A DNA stretch of 64,000 bases. It comes from an uncultured Bryobacterales bacterium (GTDB taxonomy: Bacteria; Acidobacteriota; Terriglobia; Bryobacterales; UBA6623). Every line of letters begins with the position of its first letter. Position 1 is the stretch's first letter. The notes below the pieces were generated by a model, which saw only the letters and a program-made list of their open reading frames with translations, did no database searches and was not told the origin of the DNA. Below, in pieces: positions 36,091 to 47,475 of this stretch. Made by a program: the position numbers and the translations under genes. The stretch lies in the NCBI GenBank assembly GCA_951813605.1, contig OX638379.1:5530062-5594061 (forward strand), written 5' to 3'.

Positions 36091-36853
36091 GCGATTCTCC
36101 ACGTGCTCGGAGGCCGCAGCTTTCATGGCTGTATTCTGCGCGCTCGTCGCCCCGACTGCGATGGGCCAGGTCAGCCTGCTGGCGACTGCTGGGGCGGGAC
36201 CGCAAGCGGAGACGCGCGACGAGCTGGACCAGGCTGGCTTGGTTTTCGACGCGTCGGACGCTCGCACGATCCTGGACCGGGCCGAGAGATTCGCCGAGTC
36301 CTATCCGACTTCTGACTTTCTAGAGGCCGTCGGGCTCACCAGGATGCACGCCTATCGCGAGCTCGGGCGAAGAGCCGACTTGGTTTCGGCGGCAACGGAT
36401 GTGTTGCAACTGAATCCCGAGAATCCCCTCGCGTTGGTCTCGCTCGCCGAGACCTACCTGAGTGGGCCTGCGAACTCCGAGCGGAACCGGGAACGTGCAG
36501 TGCGGCATACACGGAGAGCCGTCTCCGTACTAGACAGCTTGGCGATGCCCCAGGGGGCGCGGAGTCGAGATTGGCTCGCGGCGAAGAAAGAACTGCTGGC
36601 CCGCGCCCACGCCATGCTAGGCTACGTTCACCTGAAGGAGGGGGAATTCGAAAAGGCCGCGTTTGAACTGGAACTAGCTGCATCACTGGAGCCGGCCGGG
36701 GAATACTTCTATCGCGCCGGAGTGGCTTATCAATTCAGCGGATTCGCTCGGAAAGCCAGCGAGGCGTTCGAACGCGCAATCGAGTTGGGGCCGGAAGATG
36801 TGCGACGGTCGGCTGAGGAGCGCTTGAATGAACTGAGGGACCAGGAGCCTTGA
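36074..36853 (+). CDS. Exported TPR-repeat protein (operon gene 3)
   Basis: About 259 residues. The ATG at 36074 lies inside the end of the preceding gene (17-nt overlap) with a GGAGAGG ribosome-binding site; a GTG at 36056 is also open. A leader-like hydrophobic stretch (AAAFMAVFCALVAPTAMGQ) points to export. TPR-like helices are recognisable in FLEAVGLTRMHAYRELGRRA, PLALVSLAETYLSGPANS, LLARAHAMLGYVHLKEGEFE and AGVAYQFSGFARKASEAFER. The protein is shorter than gene 2 but has the same build, so the two may form a paired scaffold. No enzyme motif seen. Confidence 0.84.
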   Translation: MAARGKRFSTCSEAAAFMAVFCALVAPTAMGQVSLLATAGAGPQAETRDELDQAGLVFDASDARTILDRAERFAESYPTSDFLEAVGLTRMHAYRELGRRADLVSAATDVLQLNPENPLALVSLAETYLSGPANSERNRERAVRHTRRAVSVLDSLAMPQGARSRDWLAAKKELLARAHAMLGYVHLKEGEFEKAAFELELAASLEPAGEYFYRAGVAYQFSGFARKASEAFERAIELGPEDVRRSAEERLNELRDQEP

Positions 36854-36903
36854 CGTGCGTCAAGGCGGCCTTCAGGTCAGTGCTGCGACTTGGCAGGAGT
36901 TCG

Positions 36904-38025
36904 ATGTTGGCGAGGAAGCCTGCGACGCTCCCATGCCAGGGAACCGTCGTTGCACTGTGCTTGGCGGCTTCTTTGTTTGCTGCTCCAATCGCTGCACAAC
37001 GGTTTCTCGAAGATCCAACTCACTTTTGGCAGCATAAGTCAGAATATGGGGGTGCGCAGGCGTGCATGGCGTGTCACGCGGACATATATCGAGAGCAGGA
37101 ACAAAGCAACCATGCGCGTTCGCTGCACCCGGCGCGGGAGATGCCGCAAATTTCCGCCGGTACGCAGTCTGAAAAAGTGGACCCAGTCTCCCAAGCAAGA
37201 CTCACGATCGAACGGAACGGAGAAGGAAGGGTGTATCTAAGGTCCCGACGCGGCGAGGAAAGTGCCTCGATAACGCTTGATTGGGCATTCGGGAGCGGCC
37301 TGAAGGGCATTACAGCGGTCGGACGCAACGACGCGGGGACGTTCATCGAGAGCTCGTTGACTTGGTACGCCAGCGTGGCATCGTTTGACCTGACGACGGG
37401 CGCGACCCAGTACGAGCGCCGTACGGTCGAGGATAGCCTGGGCAGGCGTCTCAGCGAAAGGGAAGTTGGTGAGTGTTTCGGCTGCCACACTACGGGTTAC
37501 GACAAGCAGCGCGAGACCCCGGCTCGCAAAGAGATGGGAGTGCGGTGCGAGCGCTGTCATGGCCCAGGTGCGGAGCACATAAGCGCCGCCGCGTCGGGTT
37601 CCGCCTCGGACTCGATCTTTCACCCGGGAAAGCTTGAACCGTTTGCCCAGGTGCAGATGTGCGGAGCCTGTCACGGTCCACCGCCTCAGGACAACGACTT
37701 CGACGCCATCCGCTACGTTGAAACGACGCTAAAGACAGTGCGATTCCCAAGCCAGCGGTTGGTGCTGAGCCGATGTTTCAACGAAAGCATGGCGGGGCTA
37801 AAATGCACTACTTGTCACGACCCGCACACGAACGCCGCCGCGGAGCGAGAGACTCGTGACCGTCCGTGTCTGTCGTGCCATGTGCGGGAGGGTGCCAACG
37901 AGGGGAGCAGTTGCCCGGTGGCGGCGGACGATTGCGCTTCCTGCCACATGCCTCGCGAACGAGTGATGAGTCACTCTCTCTTCACTGATCACTGGATTCG
38001 GGTGATGCGCAGTGGGCAGAATTAG
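36904..38025 (+). CDS. Periplasmic seven-heme cytochrome c (operon gene 4)
   Basis: About 373 residues with a Sec leader ending near FAAPIAAQ. Seven CXXCH heme-attachment motifs are visible: CMACH (54-58), CFGCH (191-195), CERCH (215-219), CGACH (253-257), CTTCH (301-305), CLSCH (322-326) and CASCH (344-348). A 130-residue beta-rich stretch without hemes separates the first motif from the rest, as in cytochrome c554-related proteins that pair with TPR proteins. SNHARSLHPAREM provides likely distal histidines. It would carry electrons in the periplasm. The ATG at 36904 has an AGGAG site; a TTG at 36850 overlapping the previous stop (TTGA) is the alternative. Confidence 0.9.
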   Translation: MLARKPATLPCQGTVVALCLAASLFAAPIAAQRFLEDPTHFWQHKSEYGGAQACMACHADIYREQEQSNHARSLHPAREMPQISAGTQSEKVDPVSQARLTIERNGEGRVYLRSRRGEESASITLDWAFGSGLKGITAVGRNDAGTFIESSLTWYASVASFDLTTGATQYERRTVEDSLGRRLSEREVGECFGCHTTGYDKQRETPARKEMGVRCERCHGPGAEHISAAASGSASDSIFHPGKLEPFAQVQMCGACHGPPPQDNDFDAIRYVETTLKTVRFPSQRLVLSRCFNESMAGLKCTTCHDPHTNAAAERETRDRPCLSCHVREGANEGSSCPVAADDCASCHMPRERVMSHSLFTDHWIRVMRSGQN

Positions 38026-39919
38026 GTCCATCAAATACCGGAGGCCGGTCCCGGCCCGATACAGTGGAGCGCGCCTGCTGGCTGCGCTTGGCGCGATCGC
38101 GGCCCTGAACTGGATCGCGGAGGGCGCTGCGGCGCAAACCTCCGGCTTGAGCCAGTCCGACAGATCCTTCATCGAAGGGCACTTTCTGGCGGCCAAGAGC
38201 TTCGAAGCTTCGCAGCGGTACGATCAGGCCGCGAACGAGTACGAACTCATTCTGGAACGGTACCCGCACGCGGTTCCCAGGGTCTATCAGAACCTGGGCC
38301 TTTCCTACTACCTGCAAAGAAGGTACGAGGATGCGGTGAAGACATTCGAGAAGGGCCTGGAGATGGAGCCGGGGATGCTCGGGGCGCGCCTTCTGCTGGG
38401 GCGGTCTTACCTAGTCATGGAGCAGCCGGAGAACGCGCTGCCCCACCTGCTGCAAGCCCACCGCCGGCAACCCACGCTGGAAGGCGCTACATATCTGGGA
38501 CAGGCATACAGCACGCAGGCAGACTACGAGCGGGCAGCCGATTACTACCGAGAGGCGCTCGCGCTGGCAGGCAAGGACCAGCAAGACAACATCATCTACT
38601 TGATCGGCAAGTCCTATCTGAAGAGGAACGAGGAGATTGTCAATCTGCATACCAGGCTGCACCCCGAATCCAAGGACACCCATCTCGCCGCCGCCAAGAT
38701 GTTCGACCTTCGTGACGGCTATCAAGTGGCCGCTATAAAGTACCTGGAGGCGGCCGAACTCGACCCCATGAACGCCTCTATCTTCTATCCCTTGGCTAGG
38801 ATGCTCGCGATCCTGGACCTCGACGAGGCCTCGCAGCTGGCGCTCGACAGGTACCACCAGCTCGCGCCCCTCCTCCAAACGGCCTCCATCGACGAGCAAT
38901 CGCTGCCAAAGCAGGCGGTGGCAAAGATCGGCACCGAGGTGGACTTTGCCGGGATCCTGCATTCCCTGCCGCCGGTGACTGCAGAGTCCGCGCCGCCCGT
39001 CCCCATGCTTGGCAGCGACGCGAACAATGCGCTGCGCCAAGTGCTCGCAGGGGATGCCACGGGGCAATGGAACAGAACCGTGTCGCACCTTGCGGCGGGC
39101 AGGTACAGAGAGGCTCGTTCGGTGCTGGACTCGATGGACGGCAACCAGCACCATTGGCTGAAAGACTACCTGGATGCCGTAGTGAGCGATTGGCTCGAGG
39201 ACTACGAGGCGGCCGAAAAAGCCGCGGATCGACCCAGCCTTAAGGACAGCCCGGTGCAGTTCGTGCAGATGCTGAGGGCTGAGATCTACCACACGCTGGC
39301 GTTGCGACACTTGCAACGACTGCTCGCAGAGCATCCCGACTCCTGTCTTTCGGATTTTGTGCGAGGGGAGAGCCTCGCAGCGCAGGAAAAGCGCGAGGCG
39401 GAAGAGGAATTCAAGGCCGCGATTGCGAAATGTCCCGGCAAGACCCAGATTCGAATTGCCTTGATCGAGCATTACCTGGCCAATTCACGGTTCGACGAGG
39501 CGCTCGACCAATGCCTGAAGGAACTGGAACTCAACCCCTACTCCAGCTCCGTGAAGAAGCATATCGGGCGGATTTACATTCAATTGCGGGATGCGGCCAA
39601 TGGCATTCCCGTCCTCATCGAAGCCCTGGCCGCCGACCCCGAGGATGCCAACGCCCGCATGGATCTTGGACGGGGCTACGAACTGACTGAGGAATGGGAG
39701 AAGGCGGTCGAGCAGTACAAGCGTGCTCTCGAGCTGGATCCCGCCATGAATCGTGTCCACTATGTCTTGGGCAGAATCTACCGGCAGCTCGGTGAGCCAG
39801 AGCTGGCAAGGGAGCAGTACAGGCTGTTCCGGGAAAATGAATCCCGGACACACGAAGAGCACGTCGACAGGATCCAGCGTCTGCGGAAACGCGAATCCGT
39901 GCCTAGTGATCGCCCCTGA
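38012..39919 (+). CDS. Large exported TPR-repeat protein (operon gene 5)
   Basis: A 635-residue protein starting with GTG 14 nt inside the end of the cytochrome gene. The leader is around LLAALGAIAALNWIAEGAAAQ. Two TPR arrays are seen, at about 50-290 (VYQNLGLSYYLQRRYEDAVK, ATYLGQAYSTQADYERAADY) and about 360-620 (IALIEHYLANSRFDEALDQ, NARMDLGRGYELTEEWEKA, HYVLGRIYRQLGEPELARE), joined by a linker with Pro-rich sequence. Two cysteines (LAEHPDSCLS, AIAKCPGKT) could form a disulfide. The protein is probably a periplasmic scaffold in the same complex as the multiheme cytochrome. Confidence 0.88.
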   Translation: MGRIRSIKYRRPVPARYSGARLLAALGAIAALNWIAEGAAAQTSGLSQSDRSFIEGHFLAAKSFEASQRYDQAANEYELILERYPHAVPRVYQNLGLSYYLQRRYEDAVKTFEKGLEMEPGMLGARLLLGRSYLVMEQPENALPHLLQAHRRQPTLEGATYLGQAYSTQADYERAADYYREALALAGKDQQDNIIYLIGKSYLKRNEEIVNLHTRLHPESKDTHLAAAKMFDLRDGYQVAAIKYLEAAELDPMNASIFYPLARMLAILDLDEASQLALDRYHQLAPLLQTASIDEQSLPKQAVAKIGTEVDFAGILHSLPPVTAESAPPVPMLGSDANNALRQVLAGDATGQWNRTVSHLAAGRYREARSVLDSMDGNQHHWLKDYLDAVVSDWLEDYEAAEKAADRPSLKDSPVQFVQMLRAEIYHTLALRHLQRLLAEHPDSCLSDFVRGESLAAQEKREAEEEFKAAIAKCPGKTQIRIALIEHYLANSRFDEALDQCLKELELNPYSSSVKKHIGRIYIQLRDAANGIPVLIEALAADPEDANARMDLGRGYELTEEWEKAVEQYKRALELDPAMNRVHYVLGRIYRQLGEPELAREQYRLFRENESRTHEEHVDRIQRLRKRESVPSDRP

Positions 39920-41697
39920 TGCGTCCGCTTGACGAAGTTGCTTTCTTCCTGAAAATGCGTGATCAGGAGGCTGGACCTCAACGCATGTCGGAAGTGGCTG
40001 TTCCGTTGAGGCTCGGACTGTGCATTTGCGTGCTGTCGCTTGGCACGAAGTTCTGGGCTGGCCCGATCAGCTTTCCGGACGTGGCCTCGGAAGCTGGCCT
40101 GAACGATGTTTTCTACTGCGGCATCGACAAGGAGAAAAACTATATTCTCGAAAGCCTGGGCGGCGGGGTTGCCTTGTTTGACTTCAACCGGGATGAGTAT
40201 CTTGACGCCTTCTTTGTCACAGGCAGCCGATTGGGCGGGTTCTTGGAACCGGAAGAACCCACCAACCACCTTTACGTGAACAACCGGGACGGAACGTTCA
40301 CGCGGATGACCGAGCAAGCCGGCTTGCTGCTGTCGGGGTGGGGCCAGGGGGCATGCGTGGGCGATTACGACAACGACGGATTTGACGATCTCTTCGTCAC
40401 GTACTTTGGAAAGAACCGACTCTATCGGAATCGAGGAGAGGCTCTTTTCGAAGATGTCACGGACACGACCGGCCTGAACGACCCTCCCCGCTGGTCGACG
40501 GGATGCGCGTTTCTCGACTACGATCTCGATGGTAGGCTCGACCTGTTCATCGTCAACTATCTTGTTTTTGACAAGGTCAAGGTCCCGCCCAGGGGTGTCT
40601 CGCCCGATTGCCGATGGAAGGGCGAGCTGGTCATGTGCGGGCCACGCGGCCTGCCGGGCGAAACGAACCAGCTGTTTCGCAACGTCGGCGACGGCCGCTT
40701 CAAGGAGGTTACGCAAGAATCTGGCATCGCCTTGGTGCCCGGCCGGTATTCGCTCTCTGCGACGACCCTGGACTACAACCAGGACTCGTGGCCGGATATT
40801 TATGTCGCAGTTGACACGAAGGCCAGCATTCTTTTCCGCAACAACGGTGACGGGACCTTCGAAGATGTGGCGCTGATGGCGAGCGTCGCCTTTAGCGATA
40901 ACGGCATCGAGCAAGCCGGCATGGGCTCGGCCGCTGGCGATTTTGACGGCGACGGCCACCTGGACCTGGTCAAGACCAATTTCATAGACGACACGGCCAA
41001 TCTGTATCGAAACAACGGGGACGAGACATTCGATGAATTCGTTCACCGAAGCGGCATGGGAAAGAACCGCGACTTCATGGGGTGGGGAGTTGGATTCCTG
41101 GATTTCGATCATGACACGTGGCCGGATATTTTCATGGTGAATGGTCACGTATATCCCGAAATCGAACCCGTGCTTCCCAAGAATCCCTACAAGCAAAGGC
41201 GAATCCTTTATCGCAGCGGCAAGGGACAGAGACTTGAGGATGTCAGCGAGTTGGCGAACGGCGGAGTCATGAAGCGGCATTCGAGCCGAGGCCTCGCGCT
41301 AGGCGACTTCGACAATGACGGTGACGTAGACGTATTCATTAACAACATGAATGAGATACCGAGCCTTCTGCGAAACGACTCGGACCGCTTAGGGGGCTTC
41401 CTTTCGATTCGATTGGTGGGCGTGCAGTCAAACCGGAATGCAATCGGTGCCAGGGTGGAGGTTTACGCGGGCGACCGGATGATCGTGCAAGAGGTTCGCT
41501 CCGGCTCAAGCTTCATGTCTCAAAGTGACTTCCGACTCCACTTCGGTTTGGGAGTCAACAAGAGTGTGGAGAGGATCGAGGTGCGGTGGCCTTACCCCGA
41601 TTCGCGCGAGACTTTGCAGGACGTTTCAGCGAATCAATTCATCGAGGTCACCGAAGGGAAAGGAATCACCGGTCGTAATTTTCTTGCGCCTCGATAG
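39919..41697 (+). CDS. CRTAC1-family protein: FG-GAP/VCBS propeller with ASPIC/UnbV domain (operon gene 6)
   Basis: Up to 592 residues. At least seven Ca2+-loop-type repeats are visible, for example GDYDNDGFDDLFV, LDYDLDGRLDLFIVN, LDYNQDSWPDIYVA, GDFDGDGHLDLVKTN, LDFDHDTWPDIFMVN and GDFDNDGDVDVFINN, building an integrin-like propeller. The end is an ASPIC/UnbV domain (NAIGARVEVYAGDRMIVQEV, FRLHFGLG). CRTAC1 proteins are extracellular and of unknown function. The ATG at 39919 shares one base with the previous stop; ATGs at 39955 and 39985 also occur, and the last gives the neatest signal peptide (VPLRLGLCICVLSLG). Last gene of the six-gene run; no clear terminator follows. Confidence 0.9.
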   Translation: MRPLDEVAFFLKMRDQEAGPQRMSEVAVPLRLGLCICVLSLGTKFWAGPISFPDVASEAGLNDVFYCGIDKEKNYILESLGGGVALFDFNRDEYLDAFFVTGSRLGGFLEPEEPTNHLYVNNRDGTFTRMTEQAGLLLSGWGQGACVGDYDNDGFDDLFVTYFGKNRLYRNRGEALFEDVTDTTGLNDPPRWSTGCAFLDYDLDGRLDLFIVNYLVFDKVKVPPRGVSPDCRWKGELVMCGPRGLPGETNQLFRNVGDGRFKEVTQESGIALVPGRYSLSATTLDYNQDSWPDIYVAVDTKASILFRNNGDGTFEDVALMASVAFSDNGIEQAGMGSAAGDFDGDGHLDLVKTNFIDDTANLYRNNGDETFDEFVHRSGMGKNRDFMGWGVGFLDFDHDTWPDIFMVNGHVYPEIEPVLPKNPYKQRRILYRSGKGQRLEDVSELANGGVMKRHSSRGLALGDFDNDGDVDVFINNMNEIPSLLRNDSDRLGGFLSIRLVGVQSNRNAIGARVEVYAGDRMIVQEVRSGSSFMSQSDFRLHFGLGVNKSVERIEVRWPYPDSRETLQDVSANQFIEVTEGKGITGRNFLAPR

Positions 41698-42004
41698 GAG
41701 CGAGCGTCGTCCCGTTGCGCCGACTGCTGATTCGCGAGATTGACTATGGGGCTTGGGACGATGATTCTGACGTTGGAGTTCCGACCATCGTTCTTGTTCA
41801 GCCGCCTGCATCCATGGGGCCTAACGCCTTGCTTTCCAAATCTCGACGGGGAATCGATGCAAGAAGAACGTTGGATCGACAGGCAAATCAGTCATGCTGG
41901 TCACGGTGCTGCCGTCACGACAGTCCTGCCGCACAATGCGCAAGCTGCCGTGGCGAGATTTTCGCTGCACTTCACCGATTCCCGGGAACTACCCAGCCTA
42001 GCCG
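41698..42004. other. Non-coding gap after the six-gene operon
   Basis: About 310 nt between two convergent units (the CRTAC1 gene and the enoyl-CoA hydratase relic). No strong hairpin and no recognisable protein. Confidence 0.4.
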
Positions 42005-42595
42005 TCACCACGCCTTCGGCTTCGCGCTCAGGAACTTGCTTGTCATGCGGCGAGGCTCCTCAGTTCGGTAGGCGTTGGCCACGCCGCAGGCGCTGGTTTC
42101 AATCGCCGTCTCGAGGTCAAGCTGCACCCACGCATTCAGCAGCTCCTTCTGGTCGCGGAGCGCCGCCGGTCCGGCTGCCAGAATCGAATCGAGCCAGGCA
42201 TTGATCGTGCCATCCAGGTCGGTAGACGGCACCAGCCTTTGGACGAGGCCCATCGCGTGCGCTGATTTGGCGTCGATGATATTGCCCGTCAGCAACAGTT
42301 CGCGCGCCCGACACCAGCCAACTAGGCGAGGAAGCAGAGCCACCTCGATCACCATCGGGACCCCAACTCGCACTTCGGGCATGCCGAATCTCGCTCTCAG
42401 GGACCCCGCACGACGATCGCAGCTTGCCGCTATCTCCGCGCCGGCACCGAGGAAGTAGCCGTCAATTCTGGCCAGAGTCGGAACAGGGACCACCTGAGAC
42501 CAGTGCAAACTGCAGCAGGTGGGCCCTCGTTTCCCGACTTCGCGCCCGCGAAACAGGTGCAGGAGGCAAAGTTGGGTCGCGCTTAGGTTCCGCAC
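42005..42595 (-). pseudogene. Broken enoyl-CoA hydratase/isomerase gene
   Basis: The C-terminal two-thirds of a crotonase-fold protein is intact: VPTLARIDGYFLGAGAEIAA, RARFGMPEVRVGVPMVIEVA, GWCRARELLLTGNIIDAKSA and AMGLVQRLVPSTDLDGTINA. The N-terminal CoA-binding third is missing. The residues expected just before VPVPTLAR (RETRAHLLQFALVS) occur in a different frame, so a frameshift lies near 42494-42500; further upstream the similarity fades. The in-frame start at 42595 therefore gives a hybrid N-terminus. The protein would not make a complete active site. Crotonases hydrate enoyl-CoA in fatty-acid or amino-acid breakdown. Confidence 0.72.
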
Positions 42596-42956
42596 AAGGC
42601 GACTGGACTGGGTCGATAGCGCACCCAGCCCCGAGACTAGCCGATTCCGGCATCTCGCATGCCGCAGTGCGGAAACGGGGATTGTACCCGGAATATGCGG
42701 CGTCTCTACGTTCTCGAAGCGAGTTCGGGCATACCTCGGGGAGAACGTTGTCTAGTGACGCATGCCTAGCCGCCCGGGCAGTCCGCTAGAATGGGATTTC
42801 CGCCTCCAAGTCTCGTGGCTCCGCGGCGGCACCGGCCCGCGAGCGCCCTGAAGCGGCGTCCCCAAACACGGCAGCACTAGGTTCGTGCCCGCGTGGCGCG
42901 CGCTATGCGCCCCGAGCGATACGGAAGGCGATTCAACACAGAGGTTCAACACCACG
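42596..42956. other. Gap containing the eroded start of the hydratase gene and the ppdK leader
   Basis: About 360 nt. The left part should hold the lost 5' third of the enoyl-CoA hydratase gene, of which little is recognisable. The right part is the leader of ppdK. The ppdK frame is open from 42885, but the family start is at 42957. Confidence 0.4.
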
Positions 42957-45614
<2,658 letters not shown>

Positions 45615-45643
45615 AGCGACCGCACTGCCCGATACCCCTTTGA

Positions 45644-45669
45644 GACGCGGCTTCGACAGAGGCCGCGTC
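45644..45669. terminator. Hairpin between convergent ppdK and rho, likely bidirectional terminator
   Basis: Arms GACGCGGC (45644-45651) and GCCGCGTC (45662-45669) pair perfectly around a 10-nt loop. It lies 30 nt after ppdK and its right arm runs into the rho stop codon. There is no long U-tract, only AGTTTG on the ppdK side. Confidence 0.55.
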
Positions 45670-47425
45670 AGTTTGACATCGACGCGAGGAACTCGTCGTT
45701 GTCGCGCGTCTTCGCCATGCGGTCCAGCAGGAGCTCGGCAGCTTCGACCGTCTGCAGGCTGCTCAGGACGCGGCGCAGCACCCAGACCTTGTTCAACGTC
45801 TCGCGCGGCAGCAGCAGCTCTTCCTTTCGGGTCCCGCTGCGGTTGGTGTCTATTGCCGGGAAGATCCGCTTGTCGACCAGCTTCCGGTCGAGGTGGGTCT
45901 CCATGTTGCCAGTCCCCTTGAACTCTTCGAAGATCACCTCGTCCATGCGGCTGCCTGTCTCGATCAGCGCCGTCGCGACGATCGTCAGCGAGCCGCCTTC
46001 CTCGATGTTCCTGGCCGCGCCGAAGAACCGCTTCGGCCGCTGTAGGGCGTTCGAGTCGACGCCGCCGGAAAGCACCTTCCCCGACGGCGGGGCAACGGTG
46101 TTATAGGCCCTCGCCAGGCGAGTAATGGAGTCGAGCAGAATTACGACGTCGCGCTTGTGCTCGGTGAGACGCTTCGCTTTCTCGATGACCACTTCGGCGA
46201 TATGGACGTGCTTCGAGGCTGGCTCGTCGAATGTCGAGCTGATCACCTCCCCTCGCACGGAGCGTTTCATGTCGGTGACTTCCTCGGGCCGCTCGTCGAT
46301 CAGCAGGACGATCAGGTAGACTTCCGGCTGGTTCGTCGTGATCGAGTTGGCAAGCGCCTGGAGCAGCATTGTCTTGCCAGTCCGCGGCGGAGAAACGATG
46401 AGTCCGCGCTGCCCCTTGCCGACGGGAACGAGCAGGTCCATGACGCGACCGCTGAGATTGTGCTTGCCGGTTTCGAGCTTGAACCGGCCCTCGGGATATA
46501 GCGGTGTGAGGTTGTCGAACAGAATCTTGGTCTTGGCCACTTCCGGAGGCTCGAAGTTGACGGCTTGGACCTTGACCAGCGTGAAATACCGCTCGCTTTC
46601 GCGAGGGGGGCGCGCAAAGCCGGTCACCGTATCGCCAGCACGGAGCTTGCAGCGCCGGATCAGGTTGGGCGAGACGTAGATGTCGTGTGGCGCGGCAAGG
46701 TAGTTGTATTCCGAGAATCGCAGGAACCCATATCCCTCCTGCATGAGTTCCACTACACCTTCAACGCGGACCAGCGTCGGGCCTTCGCAAAGCGCCTGCA
46801 GGATCCTGAAGACGAGGTCCTGCTTGCGCACCCCGGCCGAGGTGTCGAGGTCGAGCTCGCGTGCCCTCCGGTGCAGATCGGTGATGCTCATTGCCTTGAG
46901 CGATGACAGATCCAGCGGTTCCACGCCCTTTCGAACCATTCCCTCGGAAATGGCCCCGAATGCCGCTTCCTCGTCGACTTCGGGATGTCGCTCGGAGTCC
47001 GGTGCGCGCCGTTTGCCGCGGTCGCGCCGGTAGCGCGGCTTGCGCTGAGACTTGCGCTGACGTCGTTCTCCGTCACTCGGTTCCGACTTGGCCTCGCGAT
47101 CCTTGGCGCGGCGGTCGTCACGGGAACCGCCTGACGGCGGTCCATTCCGGAACCGACTTTTTCGCCGAGCCCTCGCGGAAGGTTTCTCGGCGCCCTTGCC
47201 GGTGGCGCCTGCCGCGGCTTTGCCTGCGCTAGAGGCTGCTGCCCCGGATGCCTTGCGAGCCTCCGGCCCGTCTCCTCCGAGAGTATCTTCAGGTCGCCGC
47301 CGGAACCTCCGCCCGTGGCGGGAAGACTCTTTCCCATCCCCCTTCTTCTTCGGTGCTTGGCTAGTTTCGCCGGACGCGGTAGCGACGGGGGCTTCGCTCG
47401 GGCTGTCCGTAGACTCAGAAGGCAT
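45668..47425 (-). CDS. rho: Transcription termination factor Rho with long basic N-terminal extension
   Basis: A 585-residue protein; E. coli Rho has about 420. The catalytic part is standard: RNA-binding region (LKAMSITDLHRRARELDLD, EGYGFLRFSEYNYLAAPHDI), Walker A SPPRTGKT near residue 345, Walker B RDVVILLDSITRLARAYN, Q-loop/R-loop regions and the C-terminal DNDEFLASMSN. The first ~165 residues are a low-complexity, charged, Arg/Lys/Ser/Gly-rich extension (for example RHGRRFRRRPEDTL, RRQRKSQRKPRYRRDRGKRR) that is probably disordered and binds RNA. Such extensions are known in several phyla. Last gene of the clpX-lon-engB-rho run, 50 nt after engB. Confidence 0.95.
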   Translation of the reverse strand: MPSESTDSPSEAPVATASGETSQAPKKKGDGKESSRHGRRFRRRPEDTLGGDGPEARKASGAAASSAGKAAAGATGKGAEKPSARARRKSRFRNGPPSGGSRDDRRAKDREAKSEPSDGERRQRKSQRKPRYRRDRGKRRAPDSERHPEVDEEAAFGAISEGMVRKGVEPLDLSSLKAMSITDLHRRARELDLDTSAGVRKQDLVFRILQALCEGPTLVRVEGVVELMQEGYGFLRFSEYNYLAAPHDIYVSPNLIRRCKLRAGDTVTGFARPPRESERYFTLVKVQAVNFEPPEVAKTKILFDNLTPLYPEGRFKLETGKHNLSGRVMDLLVPVGKGQRGLIVSPPRTGKTMLLQALANSITTNQPEVYLIVLLIDERPEEVTDMKRSVRGEVISSTFDEPASKHVHIAEVVIEKAKRLTEHKRDVVILLDSITRLARAYNTVAPPSGKVLSGGVDSNALQRPKRFFGAARNIEEGGSLTIVATALIETGSRMDEVIFEEFKGTGNMETHLDRKLVDKRIFPAIDTNRSGTRKEELLLPRETLNKVWVLRRVLSSLQTVEAAELLLDRMAKTRDNDEFLASMSN

Positions 47426-47475
47426 GGTTCATCTCGCTTGCGGCACTCAGCGCCCGCTAGGGCTCGCGGCCGATA

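Noticed and set aside
39778..41280. A 500-codon open frame antisense to the CRTAC1 gene
   Set aside because: Its residues mirror the repeated Asp/Gly-rich propeller codons; no domain, leader or ribosome-binding site. A GC-rich shadow frame.
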